Shown here: positions 1 through 12,402 of the stretch, in pieces
Layout of the letters: each line of letters starts with the position of its first letter
How positions within the stretch are numbered: position 1 is the first letter of the stretch
Assembly (NCBI RefSeq): GCF_009996735.1
Contig: NZ_JAACYI010000020.1
Location: forward strand, 1 to 64,000
DNA length: 64,000 nt
Source: Cellulomonas sp. APG4
GTDB taxonomy: Bacteria; Actinomycetota; Actinomycetes; Actinomycetales; Cellulomonadaceae
Direction: 5' to 3'
The notes under the pieces: generated by a model
Told to the model about the DNA's origin: nothing
The model's database searches: none
What the model saw: only the letters and a program-made list of their open reading frames with translations
Program-made: the position numbers and the translations under genes

Positions 1-2460
1 CCCGCGGCTCCCGCGGCGGAGGCGGCGAGTGCGTCGCCCGAGGCGGAGCGGAAGCCCGCTCCCGCGCCCGGTCCGCGCACGGCCCCGGCGCCGGGGCCGC
101 GTCCGGGTGGTCCGCGTCCGGGCAACAACCCCTTCGCCCCGAGCCAGGGCATGCCCCGCTCGGGCGGTGGCCCGCGTCCCGGTGGCCCGCGTCCGGGTGG
201 TCCGCGTCCGGGCAACAACCCCTTCGCCCCGAGCCAGGGCATGCCGCGTCCCGGCGGTCGCGACGGCGCCCGTGACGGCGGCGGCGAGCGCACCGGTGGC
301 CCCCGCCCGCCCGCGGGCGGTCCCCGGCCCAACCCGGGCATGATGCCCGGCCGCACGTCGGTCGGACGCCCCGGGGCCGGTGGACCCGGTGGTGGCGCCG
401 GTGGTGGCCGCGGCGGCCGTCCCGGCGCCGGTGGTGGCGGCGGGTTCGGCGGTCGGCCGGGCGGTGGCGGCGGCTTCGCCGGACGTCCAGGTGGCGGCGG
501 CCGCGGCGGCGCGGGCCGTGGCAGCACGGCCGGCGCGTTCGGTCGTGCCGGTGGTCGGCCCGTCCGCGGACGCAAGTCGAAGCGCGCGAAGCGCCAGGAG
601 TTCGAGCAGATGCAGGCGCCGTCGCTCGGCGGAGTCCAGGTGCCGCGCGGCGACGGCAAGACCGTCGTCCGCCTGCGCCACGGCTCGTCGCTCAACGACT
701 TCGCCGACAAGATCGACGCGAACCCCGCGAGCCTGGTCACGGTGCTGTTCCACCTCGGTGAGATGGCGACCGCGACGCAGTCCCTCGACGAGGACACGTT
801 CGGGACCCTCGCGGCCGAGCTCGGCTACGTCGTCGAGATGGTCTCGGCGGAGGAGGAGGACCGCGAGCTGCTCGGGGCCTTCGACATCGACCTCGAGGCC
901 GAGGCCGAGGCCGAGAGCGACGACCAGCTGACGGCGCGGCCGCCGGTGGTCACGGTGATGGGTCACGTCGACCACGGAAAGACCAAGCTCCTCGACGCCA
1001 TCCGCTCGGCGGACGTCGTCGCGGGCGAGGCCGGCGGCATCACCCAGCACATCGGTGCGTACCAGGTGCACGCCGAGCACGAGGGCGTCGAGCGGGCGAT
1101 CACCTTCATCGACACCCCGGGTCACGAGGCCTTCACGGCCATGCGTGCCCGTGGTGCGCAGGTGACCGACATCGCGATCCTCGTGGTCGCGGCCGACGAC
1201 GGCGTGATGCCTCAGACGATCGAGGCGCTCAACCACGCGCAGTCGGCCGGCGTGCCGATCGTGGTCGCGGTGAACAAGGTGGACAAGGAGGGGGCCAACC
1301 CCGCCAAGATCCGTCAGCAGCTCACCGAGTACAACCTCGTGGCCGAGGAGTACGGCGGCGACACGATGTTCGTCGACATCTCCGCGCTCCAGCGGATGGG
1401 CATCGACGACCTCCTCGAGGCCGTCCTGCTGACCGCCGACGCGTCGCTCGACCTCCGGGCGAACGCCGACAAGGACGCTCGCGGCGTGGCCGTCGAGGCC
1501 AACCTGGACAAGGGGCGTGGCGCGGTCGCGACCGTGCTCGTCCAGTCCGGGACGCTGCGGGTGGGAGACGCCATCGTCGCGGGGACGGCCCACGGCCGCG
1601 TGCGTGCGATGTTCGACGAGCACGGCGAGACGGTCGACGAGGCGACCCCTGCACGTCCGGTGCTCGTGCTCGGCCTGACGTCGGTGCCGCGCGCGGGTGA
1701 CACCTTCCTGGTGGCGCCCGACGACCGCACGGCCCGGCAGATCGCCGAGAAGCGTGAGGCCGCCGAGCGCGCCGCGTTCCTGGCCAAGCGCCGCAAGCGG
1801 ATCAGCCTCGAGGACTTCACCAGCGCTCTGCAGCAGGGCAAGGTCGAGACCCTCAACCTCGTCCTCAAGGGCGACGTCTCGGGTGCCGTCGAGGCCCTCG
1901 AGGACGCGCTGCTCAAGATCGACGTGGGCGACGAGGTGGCGCTGCGTGTCATCCACCGCGGTGTGGGCGCCATCACGCAGAACGACGTGAACCTCGCGAC
2001 CGTCGACAACGCGATCATCCTCGGCTTCAACGTCAAGTACGCCGAGCGCGTCGAGGAGCTCGCCGAGCGCGAGGGTGTCGACGTCCGCTTCTACTCGGTC
2101 ATCTACCAGGCGATCGACGACGTCGAGGCTGCGCTCAAGGGCATGCTCAAGCCCGAGTACGAGGAGGTGCAGCTCGGTACCGCCGAGGTGCGCGAGATCT
2201 TCCGCTCGAGCAAGTTCGGCAACATCGCCGGCTCGCTCGTGCGCTCGGGCCTCATCCGCCGCAACGCCAAGGCCCGCGTGCTGCGCGGGGGAGACGTCGT
2301 GGCGGACAACCTCGCGATCGAGTCGCTCAAGCGGTTCAAGGACGACGCGACCGAGGTACGCGAGGGCTACGAGTGCGGCATCGGCCTCGGGTCGTACAAC
2401 GACCTCCAGGTCGACGACGTCATCGAGACGTTCGAGCTGCAGGAGAAGCCGCGCTCCTGA
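1..2460 (+). CDS. infB: Translation initiation factor IF-2 (5' end cut by window)
   Basis: IF-2 is the GTPase that delivers initiator tRNA to the small ribosomal subunit. The frame is open at base 1, so the true start lies upstream; 819 residues are visible. The first about 190 residues are a Gly/Pro/Arg-rich, low-complexity arm typical of actinobacterial IF-2. It is followed by an IF2_N-type segment (bases 660-840) and the G domain: GHVDHGKT at 961-984, DTPGHE at 1111-1128, NKVD at 1272-1283. Domain II and the C-terminal initiator-tRNA-binding part follow to the TGA at 2460. rbfA and truB downstream give the classic ribosome-maturation cluster. The arm contains a 59-bp perfect direct repeat (separate entry). 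Family assignment is certain. Confidence 0.98.
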   Translation, partial: PAAPAAEAASASPEAERKPAPAPGPRTAPAPGPRPGGPRPGNNPFAPSQGMPRSGGGPRPGGPRPGGPRPGNNPFAPSQGMPRPGGRDGARDGGGERTGGPRPPAGGPRPNPGMMPGRTSVGRPGAGGPGGGAGGGRGGRPGAGGGGGFGGRPGGGGGFAGRPGGGGRGGAGRGSTAGAFGRAGGRPVRGRKSKRAKRQEFEQMQAPSLGGVQVPRGDGKTVVRLRHGSSLNDFADKIDANPASLVTVLFHLGEMATATQSLDEDTFGTLAAELGYVVEMVSAEEEDRELLGAFDIDLEAEAEAESDDQLTARPPVVTVMGHVDHGKTKLLDAIRSADVVAGEAGGITQHIGAYQVHAEHEGVERAITFIDTPGHEAFTAMRARGAQVTDIAILVVAADDGVMPQTIEALNHAQSAGVPIVVAVNKVDKEGANPAKIRQQLTEYNLVAEEYGGDTMFVDISALQRMGIDDLLEAVLLTADASLDLRANADKDARGVAVEANLDKGRGAVATVLVQSGTLRVGDAIVAGTAHGRVRAMFDEHGETVDEATPARPVLVLGLTSVPRAGDTFLVAPDDRTARQIAEKREAAERAAFLAKRRKRISLEDFTSALQQGKVETLNLVLKGDVSGAVEALEDALLKIDVGDEVALRVIHRGVGAITQNDVNLATVDNAIILGFNVKYAERVEELAEREGVDVRFYSVIYQAIDDVEAALKGMLKPEYEEVQLGTAEVREIFRSSKFGNIAGSLVRSGLIRRNAKARVLRGGDVVADNLAIESLKRFKDDATEVREGYECGIGLGSYNDLQVDDVIETFELQEKPRS
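97..245 (+). repeat. 59-bp perfect direct repeat, period 90 bp, inside infB
   Basis: Bases 97-155 and 187-245 are identical; the spacing is 90 bp, exactly 30 codons, so the repeat keeps frame. It encodes a Pro/Gly/Arg stretch ending in [11 protein letters not shown]. It looks like a recent in-frame duplication in the low-complexity N-terminal arm of IF-2, where length variation is tolerated. Confidence 0.9.
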
Positions 2461-2658
2461 GGTCGTGCCGTCGGGTGGGTCGCGTGCCGGGGAACCGGCG
2501 CCCGGCCCGCCCGACGGCCTCCTTCGTCGGCCGTCCGCCAGGCCCACCAGGGCCGGGCACCGGCTCCCCGGCACGCTCCGGGTCGCCGCACCACCGTGGG
2601 TACCCGCGCGGAGCGTGAGGTGCCCCGCACGTCGTCCTCGTAGGCAAGGAGAGAACTC

Positions 2659-3132
2659 ATGGTTGACCATCCCAGGGCGCGGAAGGTCGCGGATCGTGTG
2701 CACGAGGTCGTCGCTCGGATGCTCGACACGCGCATCAAGGACCCCCGGCTCGGGTTCGTGACGGTCACGGACGTGCGCGTCACGGGTGACCTCCAGCACG
2801 CGTCGGTCTTCTACACCGTGCTCGGTGACGCCGAGGCTCGCGCGGGCACCGCGGCGGCGCTCGAGAGCGCCAAGGGGCTCATCCGCTCCGAGGTCGGCAA
2901 GCAGGTGGGCATCCGGCTCACGCCGACTCTCGAGTTCGTCGCCGACGCCGTGCCGGAGACCGCCGAGCACCTCGAGGAGGCGCTGCGCAAGGCCGCCGAG
3001 CGTGACGCCGAGGTGGCCGAGCTGGCTCGTGCCGCGCGCTACGCCGGGGAGGCCGACCCCTACCGGCACGCGACGGACGAGGTGGACGACGAGGGAGAGC
3101 TCGACGACGAGACCGACGGTCCGCGCGCCTGA
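2659..3132 (+). CDS. rbfA: 30S ribosome-binding factor A
   Basis: RbfA assists late 16S rRNA maturation of the 30S subunit. The 157-residue protein starts [18 protein letters not shown] and has the single KH-like fold of the family (residues about 5-110), then a strongly acidic tail that actinobacterial members often carry. The ATG is preceded by AAGGAGAG at good distance. The 198-bp gap from infB holds no credible gene; a ylxP/DUF503 gene that often sits here in relatives is absent. The TGA overlaps the ATG of truB by one base (TGATG), so the two are probably translationally coupled. Confidence 0.95.
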   Translation: MVDHPRARKVADRVHEVVARMLDTRIKDPRLGFVTVTDVRVTGDLQHASVFYTVLGDAEARAGTAAALESAKGLIRSEVGKQVGIRLTPTLEFVADAVPETAEHLEEALRKAAERDAEVAELARAARYAGEADPYRHATDEVDDEGELDDETDGPRA

Positions 3133-4031
3133 TGGCCGCCGAGTCGGGTCTGGTCCTCGTCGACAAGCCGACCGACTGGACGAGCCACGACGTCGTCGCC
3201 CGCGTGCGCCGGCTGGCCGGCACCCGCCGGGTCGGCCATGCGGGGACGCTCGACCCGATGGCCACCGGCCTGCTCGTGCTCGGCGTCGAGCGTGCGACGC
3301 GGTTGCTCACCTACGTGGTGGGTGCCGACAAGGACTACGACGCGACGGTGCGGCTCGGCGTCACGACGACGACGGACGACGCCGGGGGGGAGGTGCTCGC
3401 GCGCGTCGGTGCCGGCAACGTCGACCCGTCGGCGATCGACGCCGCCGTCCGCGCCCTCACGGGTCCGATCCTGCAGGTGCCCTCGGCCGTCAGCGCGATC
3501 AAGGTCGACGGCCGACGTGCGTACGCCCGCGTGCGCGCGGGTGAGGAGGTGCGGCTCGAGCCGCGCCCCGTGACGGTCGACCGGTTCGACGTGGTCGACC
3601 GGCGCGAGCGTCTCGCCGACGGCGCGACGGTGGTCGACCTCGACGTCCGGGTGAGGGTCTCGTCGGGTACCTACGTGCGCGCGCTCGCGCGCGACCTGGG
3701 CGCGGCGCTCGGCGTCGGCGGTCACCTCACGTCGTTGCGTCGTACCCGCGTCGGTGGCTACCGGGTGACCGGTGCGCGGACCGTCGAGCAGCTCACGGAA
3801 GAGCTCGCGGTGCTGCCGATGGCCGAGGCGGCGCGCGCCATCTTCCCGGCGCGCGAGCTCGACCAGGAACAGGCCGAGCACCTGCGCCACGGCCGGCGCG
3901 TCGAGCCCGCGGGGGAGGGTGGCACCCGCGACGCGCCCGTGGCGGCCTTCGCGCCCGACGGCACGCTCGTGGCCCTCGTCGCCGACGACGGCGGTGCGAC
4001 GCGGCCCGTGCTGGTGCTCGCGCCGGCATGA
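3132..4031 (+). CDS. truB: tRNA pseudouridine(55) synthase
   Basis: TruB converts U55 of the tRNA T-loop to pseudouridine. The 299-residue protein carries the family motif GHAGTLDPMATG with the catalytic aspartate at D41, and the lysine-rich N-terminal LVLVDKPTDWTSHD. Length is normal. There is no ribosome-binding site of its own; the start overlaps the rbfA stop, implying coupling. A run of seven G at about 3384-3390 keeps the frame. It belongs to the infB-rbfA-truB-ribF order common in Gram-positive bacteria. Confidence 0.96.
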   Translation: MAAESGLVLVDKPTDWTSHDVVARVRRLAGTRRVGHAGTLDPMATGLLVLGVERATRLLTYVVGADKDYDATVRLGVTTTTDDAGGEVLARVGAGNVDPSAIDAAVRALTGPILQVPSAVSAIKVDGRRAYARVRAGEEVRLEPRPVTVDRFDVVDRRERLADGATVVDLDVRVRVSSGTYVRALARDLGAALGVGGHLTSLRRTRVGGYRVTGARTVEQLTEELAVLPMAEAARAIFPARELDQEQAEHLRHGRRVEPAGEGGTRDAPVAAFAPDGTLVALVADDGGATRPVLVLAPA

Positions 4032-4131
4032 CGGCGCGCCCGCGCGTCCGGGGACGCCCCCGCGGGGTGGCAGGCTTGTCCACGTCCGAGCCGTCGGTCG
4101 GCCCGGCACACCCAGGAGAGCAGGAGGACGC

Positions 4132-5115
4132 GTGCACCGCTGGACCGACCTGAGCCAGGTCCCCGCGGGCTTCGGCCCGTCGGTCGTGACGATCGGCAAC
4201 TTCGACGGCGTCCACCGTGGCCACCGCAGCGTCCTGACCCGCATGGTCGGACGTGCGCGCGCCGCAGGCGCCGCCGCCGTCGCCGTCACGTTCCACCCCC
4301 ACCCGGCCCAGGTGCACCGGCCCGAGGTGGCGCCCGACCTCATCACCGGGGTCGCGGACCGGCTCGAGCTGCTCGCCGAGACGGGACTCGACGCGGTGCT
4401 GCTGGTCGAGTACACGCTCGACTTCGCACGGATGACGCCCGAGGGCTTCGTCCGCACGTACCTCGTCGACGGGCTGCGGGCGGGCACGGTCGTGGTCGGC
4501 CGTGACGTGCGCTTCGGCGTCGACAACACCGGTGACCTGGGCACGATGGTCGCACTCGGTGAGCAGCACGGCTTCGCCGTCGAGGTGATCGAGGACCTCC
4601 ACGGCGAGCACGACCGGCGCTGGTCGTCGACCTGGGTGCGCGAGCTGCTCGCCGCGGGCGACGTGACCCGGGCTGCGGAGATCCTGGGCCGACCCCACCG
4701 CGTACGGGGCGTCGTGGTGCACGGTGACGCGCGCGGCCGCGAGCTCGGCTTCCCGACGGCGAACCTCGGTGCGACGAGCGGCATGGTGCCCGCCGACGGC
4801 GTCTACGCCGGTTGGATGCGTCGCACGGGCCTGCCTGAGGGACTGGCGGACGGCTACCTGCCCGTCGCCGTGTCGATCGGGACGAACCCCACGTTCGACG
4901 GTGTCGGGCGTCGGGTCGAGGCGCACGTGCCCGACCGCGACGACCTCGACCTCTACGACGAGGAGGTCGTGCTCGAGCTCGTGGAGCGCCTGCGGCCGAC
5001 CGAGCGCTACGACTCGGTCGAGGCACTCGTGGCGCAGATGGAGGACGACGTGCGGCGCACGCGTGAGCGGCTCGCTGCGGGCCCCCTGGTGTTGGGGCCC
5101 GACCTGGCCGGCTGA
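4132..5115 (+). CDS. ribF: Bifunctional riboflavin kinase / FAD synthetase
   Basis: RibF phosphorylates riboflavin to FMN and adenylylates FMN to FAD. I place the start at GTG 4132 (327 residues) because GGAGAGCAGGAGG precedes it and [14 protein letters not shown], the nucleotidyl-transferase signature, follows at residues about 17-30. The C-terminal half (from about residue 190) has the riboflavin-kinase motif GFPTANL. The open frame extends further upstream into truB, but that part does not resemble RibF. No FMN riboswitch is visible in the 100-bp gap before it. Confidence 0.95.
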   Translation: MHRWTDLSQVPAGFGPSVVTIGNFDGVHRGHRSVLTRMVGRARAAGAAAVAVTFHPHPAQVHRPEVAPDLITGVADRLELLAETGLDAVLLVEYTLDFARMTPEGFVRTYLVDGLRAGTVVVGRDVRFGVDNTGDLGTMVALGEQHGFAVEVIEDLHGEHDRRWSSTWVRELLAAGDVTRAAEILGRPHRVRGVVVHGDARGRELGFPTANLGATSGMVPADGVYAGWMRRTGLPEGLADGYLPVAVSIGTNPTFDGVGRRVEAHVPDRDDLDLYDEEVVLELVERLRPTERYDSVEALVAQMEDDVRRTRERLAAGPLVLGPDLAG

Positions 5116-5121
5116 TAGCAT
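5092..5121 (+). promoter_or_regulatory. Candidate rpsO promoter
   Basis: TTGGGG at 5092-5097 and TAGCAT at 5116-5121 are separated by 18 bp, a plausible vegetative sigma-factor promoter at the very end of ribF. It would give a leader of about 80 nt before rpsO. The -35 match is only partial. Confidence 0.4.
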
Positions 5122-5207
5122 GCCGGTGCCGTCAGATCGGCCGCGGACCCAGAGCGCCCGGGTGGACATGCCCCGGAGCACCGCGCAACGACCCACCAGG
5201 AGAGCCT

Positions 5208-5477
5208 GTGCCCCTCGATGCCGCCACCAAGCAGCGGATCATGACCGAGTACGCCACCACCGAGAACGACACGGGCTCGCCCGAGGTCCAGATCGCGCTC
5301 CTCACGCAGCGCATCAAGGACCTGACCGAGCACCTCAAGGAGCACAAGCACGACCACCACTCGCGTCGTGGCCTGCTCCTGCTCGTCGGCCAGCGCCGCC
5401 GTCTCCTCGGCTACCTGCAGAAGGTCGACATCAACCGCTACCGCAGCCTGATCGAACGGCTCGGCCTGCGCCGCTGA
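5208..5477 (+). CDS. rpsO: 30S ribosomal protein S15
   Basis: S15 binds the central domain of 16S rRNA early in 30S assembly. The 89-residue protein has the normal length and the typical core [15 protein letters not shown] and [18 protein letters not shown]. It starts at GTG 5208 behind CAGGAGAG. rpsO upstream of pnp is a widely conserved pair; in several bacteria the intergenic hairpin is an RNase III processing site. A strong hairpin lies directly after the stop here (separate entry). Confidence 0.98.
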   Translation: MPLDAATKQRIMTEYATTENDTGSPEVQIALLTQRIKDLTEHLKEHKHDHHSRRGLLLLVGQRRRLLGYLQKVDINRYRSLIERLGLRR

Positions 5478-5482
5478 ACCTC

Positions 5483-5522
5483 CCGGACCAGCCCGGGCCC
5501 CTCGGGGTCCGGGCTGGTCCGG
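5483..5522 (+). terminator. Strong rpsO-pnp intergenic hairpin
   Basis: CCGGACCAGCCCGG (5483-5496) pairs perfectly with 5509-5522; the bases between can extend the stem to near-complete pairing. There is no T-tract. It may terminate or attenuate rpsO transcripts, or be a ribonuclease processing site before pnp. A second hairpin with an 8-bp stem follows at 5613-5630. Confidence 0.75.
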
Positions 5523-5685
5523 TTCAGGCCCGCGTACGCGCGGGTCGGCCCGCAGGGGCCACGCACGACAACCCACCACCCCGGAACCGACGTCCGGTCC
5601 TCGGTAGTGGCTCGCGGAGCAGGCTCCGCGGACCTCGATCGAAGACCGCCGCGAAGCCGGGGCACTTCGACACGAGGAGGACCCC

Positions 5686-7905
5686 ATGGAGGGACCCGAG
5701 ATCCAGTTCACCGAGGCGACGATCGACAACGGTCGCTTCGGCACCCGCACCGTCCGGTTCGAGACGGGGCGCCTGGCACGCCAGGCTGCGGGCTCCGCCG
5801 CCGCGTACCTCGACGGCGAGACGATGCTGCTGTCGGCGACGACGGCCGGCAAGCACCCCAAGGACCACTTCGACTTCTTCCCGCTCACGGTGGACGTCGA
5901 GGAGCGCATGTACGCGGCCGGGCGCATCCCCGGCTCGTTCTTCCGTCGTGAGGGCCGGCCCTCGACCGAGGCGATCCTCGCGTGCCGTCTGATCGACCGC
6001 CCGCTGCGCCCCACGTTCGTCAAGGGTCTGCGCAACGAGGTCCAGGTCGTCATCACCGTCATGGCGCTGCACCCCGACGACGCCTACGACACGCTCGCGA
6101 TCAACGCGGCCTCGCTCTCGACGCAGCTCTCGGGCCTGCCGTTCTCGGGCCCCATCGCAGGTGTGCGCATCGCGCTCATCGACGGCCAGTGGGTCGCGTT
6201 CCCGAAGCACAGCGACAAGGAGCGCGCGGTCTTCGACATGGTCGTCGCCGGGCGCGTCGTCGGTGACGACGTCGCGATCATGATGGTCGAGGCCGAGGCG
6301 ACTGAGGGCTCGTGGAACCTCGTCAAGAACGAGGGCGTCGCCGCCCCGACGGAGGAGGTCGTCGCGGAGGGCCTCGAGGCCGCCAAGCCCTTCCTCCGGG
6401 CGCTCTGCGAGGCGCAGTCGGAGCTCGCGGCCAAGGCCGCGAAGCCGACGCAGGAGTTCCCGCGCTTCCTCGACTACCAGGACGACGCGTACGCCGCCGT
6501 CGAGGCCGAGGTCGCGGGCCCGCTCGCCGAGGCGCTCACCATCGCGGACAAGCAGCAGCGGGAGTCCCGCCTCGACGAGATCAAGGACGCCGCGATCGGT
6601 GCGCTCCAGGACGGCTTCGACGGCCGCGAGAAGGAGCTCTCCGCGGCGGTCCGCGCGGTCACCAAGAAGCTCATCCGTGAGCGCGTGCTTCGTGACGGCG
6701 TGCGCATCGATGGTCGTGGGCTCGCGGACATCCGGACGCTCTCGGCCGAGGTCGAGGTGCTTCCCCGCGTGCACGGCTCGGCGCTGTTCGAGCGTGGCGA
6801 GACCCAGATCCTGGGTGTCACGACGCTGAACATGCTCCGCATGGAGCAGCAGCTCGACACGCTCTCGCCCGAGACGCGCAAGCGCTACATGCACAACTAC
6901 AACTTCCCGCCCTACTCGACCGGTGAGACGGGCCGCGTGGGCTCGCCGAAGCGGCGCGAGATCGGCCACGGTGCCCTCGCCGAGCGGGCGCTCATGCCGG
7001 TGCTGCCGTCGCGTGAGGAGTTCCCCTACGCGATCCGTCAGGTCTCGGAGGCTCTCGGCTCCAACGGGTCGACCTCGATGGGCTCGGTCTGCGCCTCGAC
7101 CCTGTCGATGCTCAACGCCGGTGTGCCGCTCCGCGCCGCGGTGGCGGGCATCGCGATGGGCCTGATCTCGGCCGAGGTCGACGGTGAGATGCGCTACGCC
7201 GCGCTCACCGACATCCTCGGGGCCGAGGACGCCTTCGGCGACATGGACTTCAAGGTCGCCGGCACGCGCGAGTTCGTCACCGCGATCCAGCTCGACACGA
7301 AGCTCGACGGCATCCCCGCGTCGGTGCTCGCCGGCGCGCTCACCCAGGCCCGCGACGCGCGCCTGCACATCCTCGACGTGATGCACGAGGCGATCGACGC
7401 GCCCGACGAGATGTCGCCGAACGCACCGCGCGTCATCACGGTCAAGGTCCCGGTCGACAAGATCGGTGAGGTCATCGGCCCGAAGGGCAAGATGATCAAC
7501 CAGATCCAGGAGGAGACGGGCGCCGACATCTCGATCGAGGACGACGGCACCGTCTACATCGGCGCGACCGACGGACCGTCGGCCGAGGCCGCGCGGGCCG
7601 CCGTCAACGCGATCGCCAACCCGCACATGCCCGAGGTGGGCGAGCGCTTCGTGGGCACGGTCGTCAAGACGACCACCTTCGGGGCCTTCGTGTCGCTCTC
7701 GCCCGGCAAGGACGGCCTGCTGCACATCTCGCAGATCCGCAAGCTCGTCGGGGGCAAGCGCGTCGAGAACGTCGAGGACGTCCTCGGCGTGGGCCAGAAG
7801 GTCCAGGTCGAGATCGGTGAGATCGACCCGCGGGGCAAGCTGTCGCTGCACGCGGTGGTCGAGGAGGCCGGCGAGGGCGGCGAGCAGGCCGACGCGCAGG
7901 CCTGA
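5686..7905 (+). CDS. pnp: Polyribonucleotide nucleotidyltransferase (PNPase)
   Basis: PNPase is a 3'-5' phosphorolytic exoribonuclease that can also add tails to RNA. The 739 residues show the full architecture: first RNase PH domain (about 1-145), helical linker, catalytic second RNase PH domain (about 320-550), KH domain containing [16 protein letters not shown] (about 570-630) and S1 domain from about 640. The ATG at 5686 follows ACGAGGAGGACC. The 208-bp leader contains two hairpins, so post-transcriptional control as known for rpsO-pnp elsewhere is likely. Actinobacterial orthologues were once called guanosine pentaphosphate synthetase; that activity cannot be read from sequence. Confidence 0.97.
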   Translation: MEGPEIQFTEATIDNGRFGTRTVRFETGRLARQAAGSAAAYLDGETMLLSATTAGKHPKDHFDFFPLTVDVEERMYAAGRIPGSFFRREGRPSTEAILACRLIDRPLRPTFVKGLRNEVQVVITVMALHPDDAYDTLAINAASLSTQLSGLPFSGPIAGVRIALIDGQWVAFPKHSDKERAVFDMVVAGRVVGDDVAIMMVEAEATEGSWNLVKNEGVAAPTEEVVAEGLEAAKPFLRALCEAQSELAAKAAKPTQEFPRFLDYQDDAYAAVEAEVAGPLAEALTIADKQQRESRLDEIKDAAIGALQDGFDGREKELSAAVRAVTKKLIRERVLRDGVRIDGRGLADIRTLSAEVEVLPRVHGSALFERGETQILGVTTLNMLRMEQQLDTLSPETRKRYMHNYNFPPYSTGETGRVGSPKRREIGHGALAERALMPVLPSREEFPYAIRQVSEALGSNGSTSMGSVCASTLSMLNAGVPLRAAVAGIAMGLISAEVDGEMRYAALTDILGAEDAFGDMDFKVAGTREFVTAIQLDTKLDGIPASVLAGALTQARDARLHILDVMHEAIDAPDEMSPNAPRVITVKVPVDKIGEVIGPKGKMINQIQEETGADISIEDDGTVYIGATDGPSAEAARAAVNAIANPHMPEVGERFVGTVVKTTTFGAFVSLSPGKDGLLHISQIRKLVGGKRVENVEDVLGVGQKVQVEIGEIDPRGKLSLHAVVEEAGEGGEQADAQA

Positions 7906-9192
7906 GGTGCCGGTCGACCTTCCGCTCAGCGCCCCGGGCACGCCCGGGAGCGAGCTGACCGTCGGGCAGGACGGGGGCGCACTCGTGCGCCGGTCCGTCC
8001 TGCCCGGCGGTGTCCGGGTGCTCACCGAGGCGATGCCCGGTCTGCGCTCGGCCACCGTGGGCGCGTGGGTGGGTGTCGGTTCACGTGACGAGCGCGACGG
8101 TCACCACGGATCGACCCACTTCCTCGAGCACCTGCTCTTCAAGGGCACCGGCCGCAGGTCCGCGATGGACATCGCCGAGGCGTTCGACGCCGTCGGCGGT
8201 GAGGCCAACGCGGCCACGGGCAAGGAGCACACGTGCTACTACGCACGGGTGCTCGACGCCGACCTGCCGATGGCGGTCGACGTCATCGGTGACATGGTGA
8301 CGTCGGCGAAGCTCGACGCCGACGAGCTCGAGATCGAGCGCGGCGTGATCCTCGAAGAGCTCGCGATGAACGACGACGACCCGACGGACGTCGTGCACGA
8401 GCAGTTCGCCGCGGCCGTCCTGGGCACGCATCCGCTCGGCCGTCCCATCGGTGGCACGCCCGGTTCGATCCGCGCCGTGCCCCGGGACGCGGTTGCCGCC
8501 CACTACCGGGAGCACTACGGCCCGTCGACCCTCGTGGTCACGGCCGCCGGGGGAGTCGACCACGACGCGGTGTGCGCGCAGGTGCTCGAGGCGCTCGACG
8601 TGGGCGGGTGGAGGCTCGACGCCTCGGCCGCCCCAGCGCAGCGACGGCGCGGTGACGCCTCGGTCGTCGGTTCGTCGGTCGGTACCGAGCTCGCGGTACG
8701 GCGGACGACCGAGCAGGCGAACGTCATCCTCGGCGGGCCAGGGCCCCACGCGACCGACGAGCGGCGGTTCACCCTCTCCGTGCTCTCGGCGGTCCTCGGT
8801 GGTGGCATGTCGTCGCGGCTGTTCCAGGAGATCCGTGAGAAGCGAGGGCTCGCCTACGCGGTCTACTGCTTCTCGTCGGGGCACGCCGACGCAGGCCTGT
8901 TCGGTCTCTACGCGGGCTGCGCACCCGGTCGGGTCGACGAGGTCATCGAGCTGATGGCTGCCGAGTGGGAACGGCTCGCGCAGGACGGCATCACCACCGC
9001 CGAGCTCGAGCGCAGCATCGGGCAGCTCTCGGGCGGGCTCGTGCTGGGCCTCGAGGACACAGGGTCACGGATGAGCAGGCTCGGCAAGGCCGAGCTGGTG
9101 CACGGCGAGCTGCTCTCGCAGGAGGAGTCTCTCGAGCGGATCCGTGCGGTGACGGCTCGCGACGTGCAGGAGCTCGCCGCGGAGCTCGCGGC

Positions 9193-10986
<1,794 letters not shown>

Positions 10987-10991
10987 GGCGC

Positions 10992-11438
10992 ATGCGACGG
11001 TCGCTGCTCGCCGCGCTCCTCGTGAGCGCCCTCCTGCTCGTCTACGTCGTGGCCGTCGCGGGCCGTGGCGTCGCTCTCGTCGGCACGGGTGAGCCGGTCG
11101 CGGTCGCGCTCGGGCTCGCCGTGCTCGTGCTCCCGCTCCTGGCCGTCTGGCTCGTGGTGCGCGAGTGGACGCTCGCGACGCGCGTCCAGCGGCTCGCGGA
11201 CGCGCTCGCCGCGCAGGGCCGCCTGCCCGTCGACGACCTGCCCCGCACGCCCGCCGGTCGCGTCGTGCGCGCGGCGGCCGACGAGGCCTTCGACGCGGCA
11301 CGCCGCGAGGTCGAGCAGCGGCCCGACGATCCCGCGTCGTGGTTCCGGCTCGGCTTCGCCTACGACGCGTCGGGAGACCGTCGGCGTGCCCGCGCCGCCC
11401 TCAGGACGGCCACGCGCCTCGCGCGTCGCCGCGACTGA
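10992..11438 (+). CDS. Small membrane protein with TPR-like tail
   Basis: 148 residues: two N-terminal membrane helices (about 3-25 and 33-57), then a soluble part ending in a tetratricopeptide-like helix pair (DPASWFRLGFAYDASGDRRRARAAL is typical of TPR spacing). It starts 5 bp after dapB and is probably cotranscribed. Similar small proteins accompany dapB in other actinobacteria. Function unknown; TPRs usually mediate protein contacts. Confidence 0.8.
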   Translation: MRRSLLAALLVSALLLVYVVAVAGRGVALVGTGEPVAVALGLAVLVLPLLAVWLVVREWTLATRVQRLADALAAQGRLPVDDLPRTPAGRVVRAAADEAFDAARREVEQRPDDPASWFRLGFAYDASGDRRRARAALRTATRLARRRD

Positions 11439-11469
11439 GCCCCTACGGGTGGCCCGCGCGCCGGCTCAG
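11435..11469 (+). terminator. Convergent hairpin pairing two stop codons
   Basis: CTGAGCC (11435-11441) pairs with GGCTCAG (11463-11469). The TPR-gene stop TGA and the opposing acetyltransferase stop pair with each other. The stem is 7 bp with a GC-rich loop, so this is a modest bidirectional terminator at best. Confidence 0.45.
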
Positions 11470-12023
11470 AGCTCGGCGACCCACCTGTGCTCGACGACCG
11501 CGTGCGTGAGGCCGTCCTCACCCGCCCCGAGGCCCAGCTCGCGCCGCGCACCGTCGGCGCCGAGGCCGGCACCCGCGAGGAACTGCTCGCGCGGCGTGTC
11601 GTCCTCGAGCACCCAGGTCTGCAGGTGGGTGTCGCCGTCCTCGCGCGCGAGGTCGACGCACGCCGTCAGCAGACGTGAGCCGTGCCCCGCCCGCTGGTGG
11701 TCGGGGTCGACCTCGAGCGCCAGGACCTCGACGCCTCGCGGGACCTCGGGTGCGGCGTCGATCGGCGCGCTCGCGGCGAAACCCACGACGACGTTCCCCT
11801 CGCACGCGACGAGCACCCGGTGCCTGCGGGACGGCGGTGCGGTGATCGCTCGCGCCCACTGCTCCCGCACGGCGGTCTCGTCGAGGGCGTCCAGCACGTC
11901 GGTGCCCAGCAGCGCCGAGTGCGCCCTGCGCCACGCCCGGAGCTGGACGCGCGCGACGGCGACGTCGTCCTCGGGGGTCGCCGGCCGCACCGAGACGTCG
12001 GCCTGCTCGCGGAAGAGTGCCAC
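11466..12023 (-). CDS. GNAT family N-acetyltransferase
   Basis: 185 residues. The acetyl-CoA fold is shown by VSVRPATPEDDVAVARVQLRAW at the start (beta1-alpha1) and by the motif A region VLALEVDPDHQRAGHGSRLL, a good match to the R/Q-x-x-G-x-G/A pyrophosphate loop. Substrate unknown. GTG start; a TAGCCT hexamer lies 6 nt upstream, suggesting a leaderless mRNA. It converges on the TPR gene. Confidence 0.88.
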   Translation of the reverse strand: MALFREQADVSVRPATPEDDVAVARVQLRAWRRAHSALLGTDVLDALDETAVREQWARAITAPPSRRHRVLVACEGNVVVGFAASAPIDAAPEVPRGVEVLALEVDPDHQRAGHGSRLLTACVDLAREDGDTHLQTWVLEDDTPREQFLAGAGLGADGARRELGLGAGEDGLTHAVVEHRWVAEL

Positions 12024-12035
12024 CCGGGCAGGCTA
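12024..12035 (-). promoter_or_regulatory. Acetyltransferase promoter, leaderless layout
   Basis: On the minus strand TAGCCT (12035-12030) is followed after 6 nt by the GTG at 12023. Confidence 0.5.
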
Positions 12036-12084
12036 GTCGACGGCGTCCCGGGGCTCGACGTCGACCTCGACCCGTGGCCGTGCC

Positions 12085-12402
12085 CTAGGTGAGGGCGCGG
12101 AGGCCGGCCGCCACGACGGCCGCGACCAGGACCACCACCACGAAGGGAGCGCGCAGCGCGAGCGCGACCGCTGCGGCCGCGAGCCCCGCGAGCCGCGCGT
12201 CGACCACCACCGCACGTCCCGACGTCGCGGCCTGCACCGCGACGAGCGCGGCGAGCAGGGCGACGGTCACGAGGCTGGCGACGCGGGCGACGCGCGGGTG
12301 CGCGAGCCAGTGCTCGGGCAGCCTGTGGCCCACGAGCTTGGTCGCGAAGCACAGCCCGGCCCCGGCGAGGATCGCGATCCACGTCGCGGCGTAGGCGCTC
12401 AC
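12085..12402 (-). CDS. azlD: AzlD-type branched-chain amino-acid transport protein
   Basis: 105 residues, four hydrophobic segments, partner subunit of AzlC in export of branched-chain amino acids and analogues (the BrnFE type of system). It starts [20 protein letters not shown] at GTG 12402, overlapping the azlC stop by four bases (GTGA), which signals coupled synthesis of the two subunits. The open frame continues upstream across azlC, but that part has no membrane-protein character. Confidence 0.9.
   Translation of the reverse strand: MSAYAATWIAILAGAGLCFATKLVGHRLPEHWLAHPRVARVASLVTVALLAALVAVQAATSGRAVVVDARLAGLAAAAVALALRAPFVVVVLVAAVVAAGLRALT

Noticed and set aside
4032-4131. FMN riboswitch before ribF
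   Set aside because: Only 100 bp, with none of the conserved RFN segments.
5524-8055. 843-codon minus-strand open frame opposite pnp
   Set aside because: Composition is that of a mirror frame of pnp and no family motif is visible.
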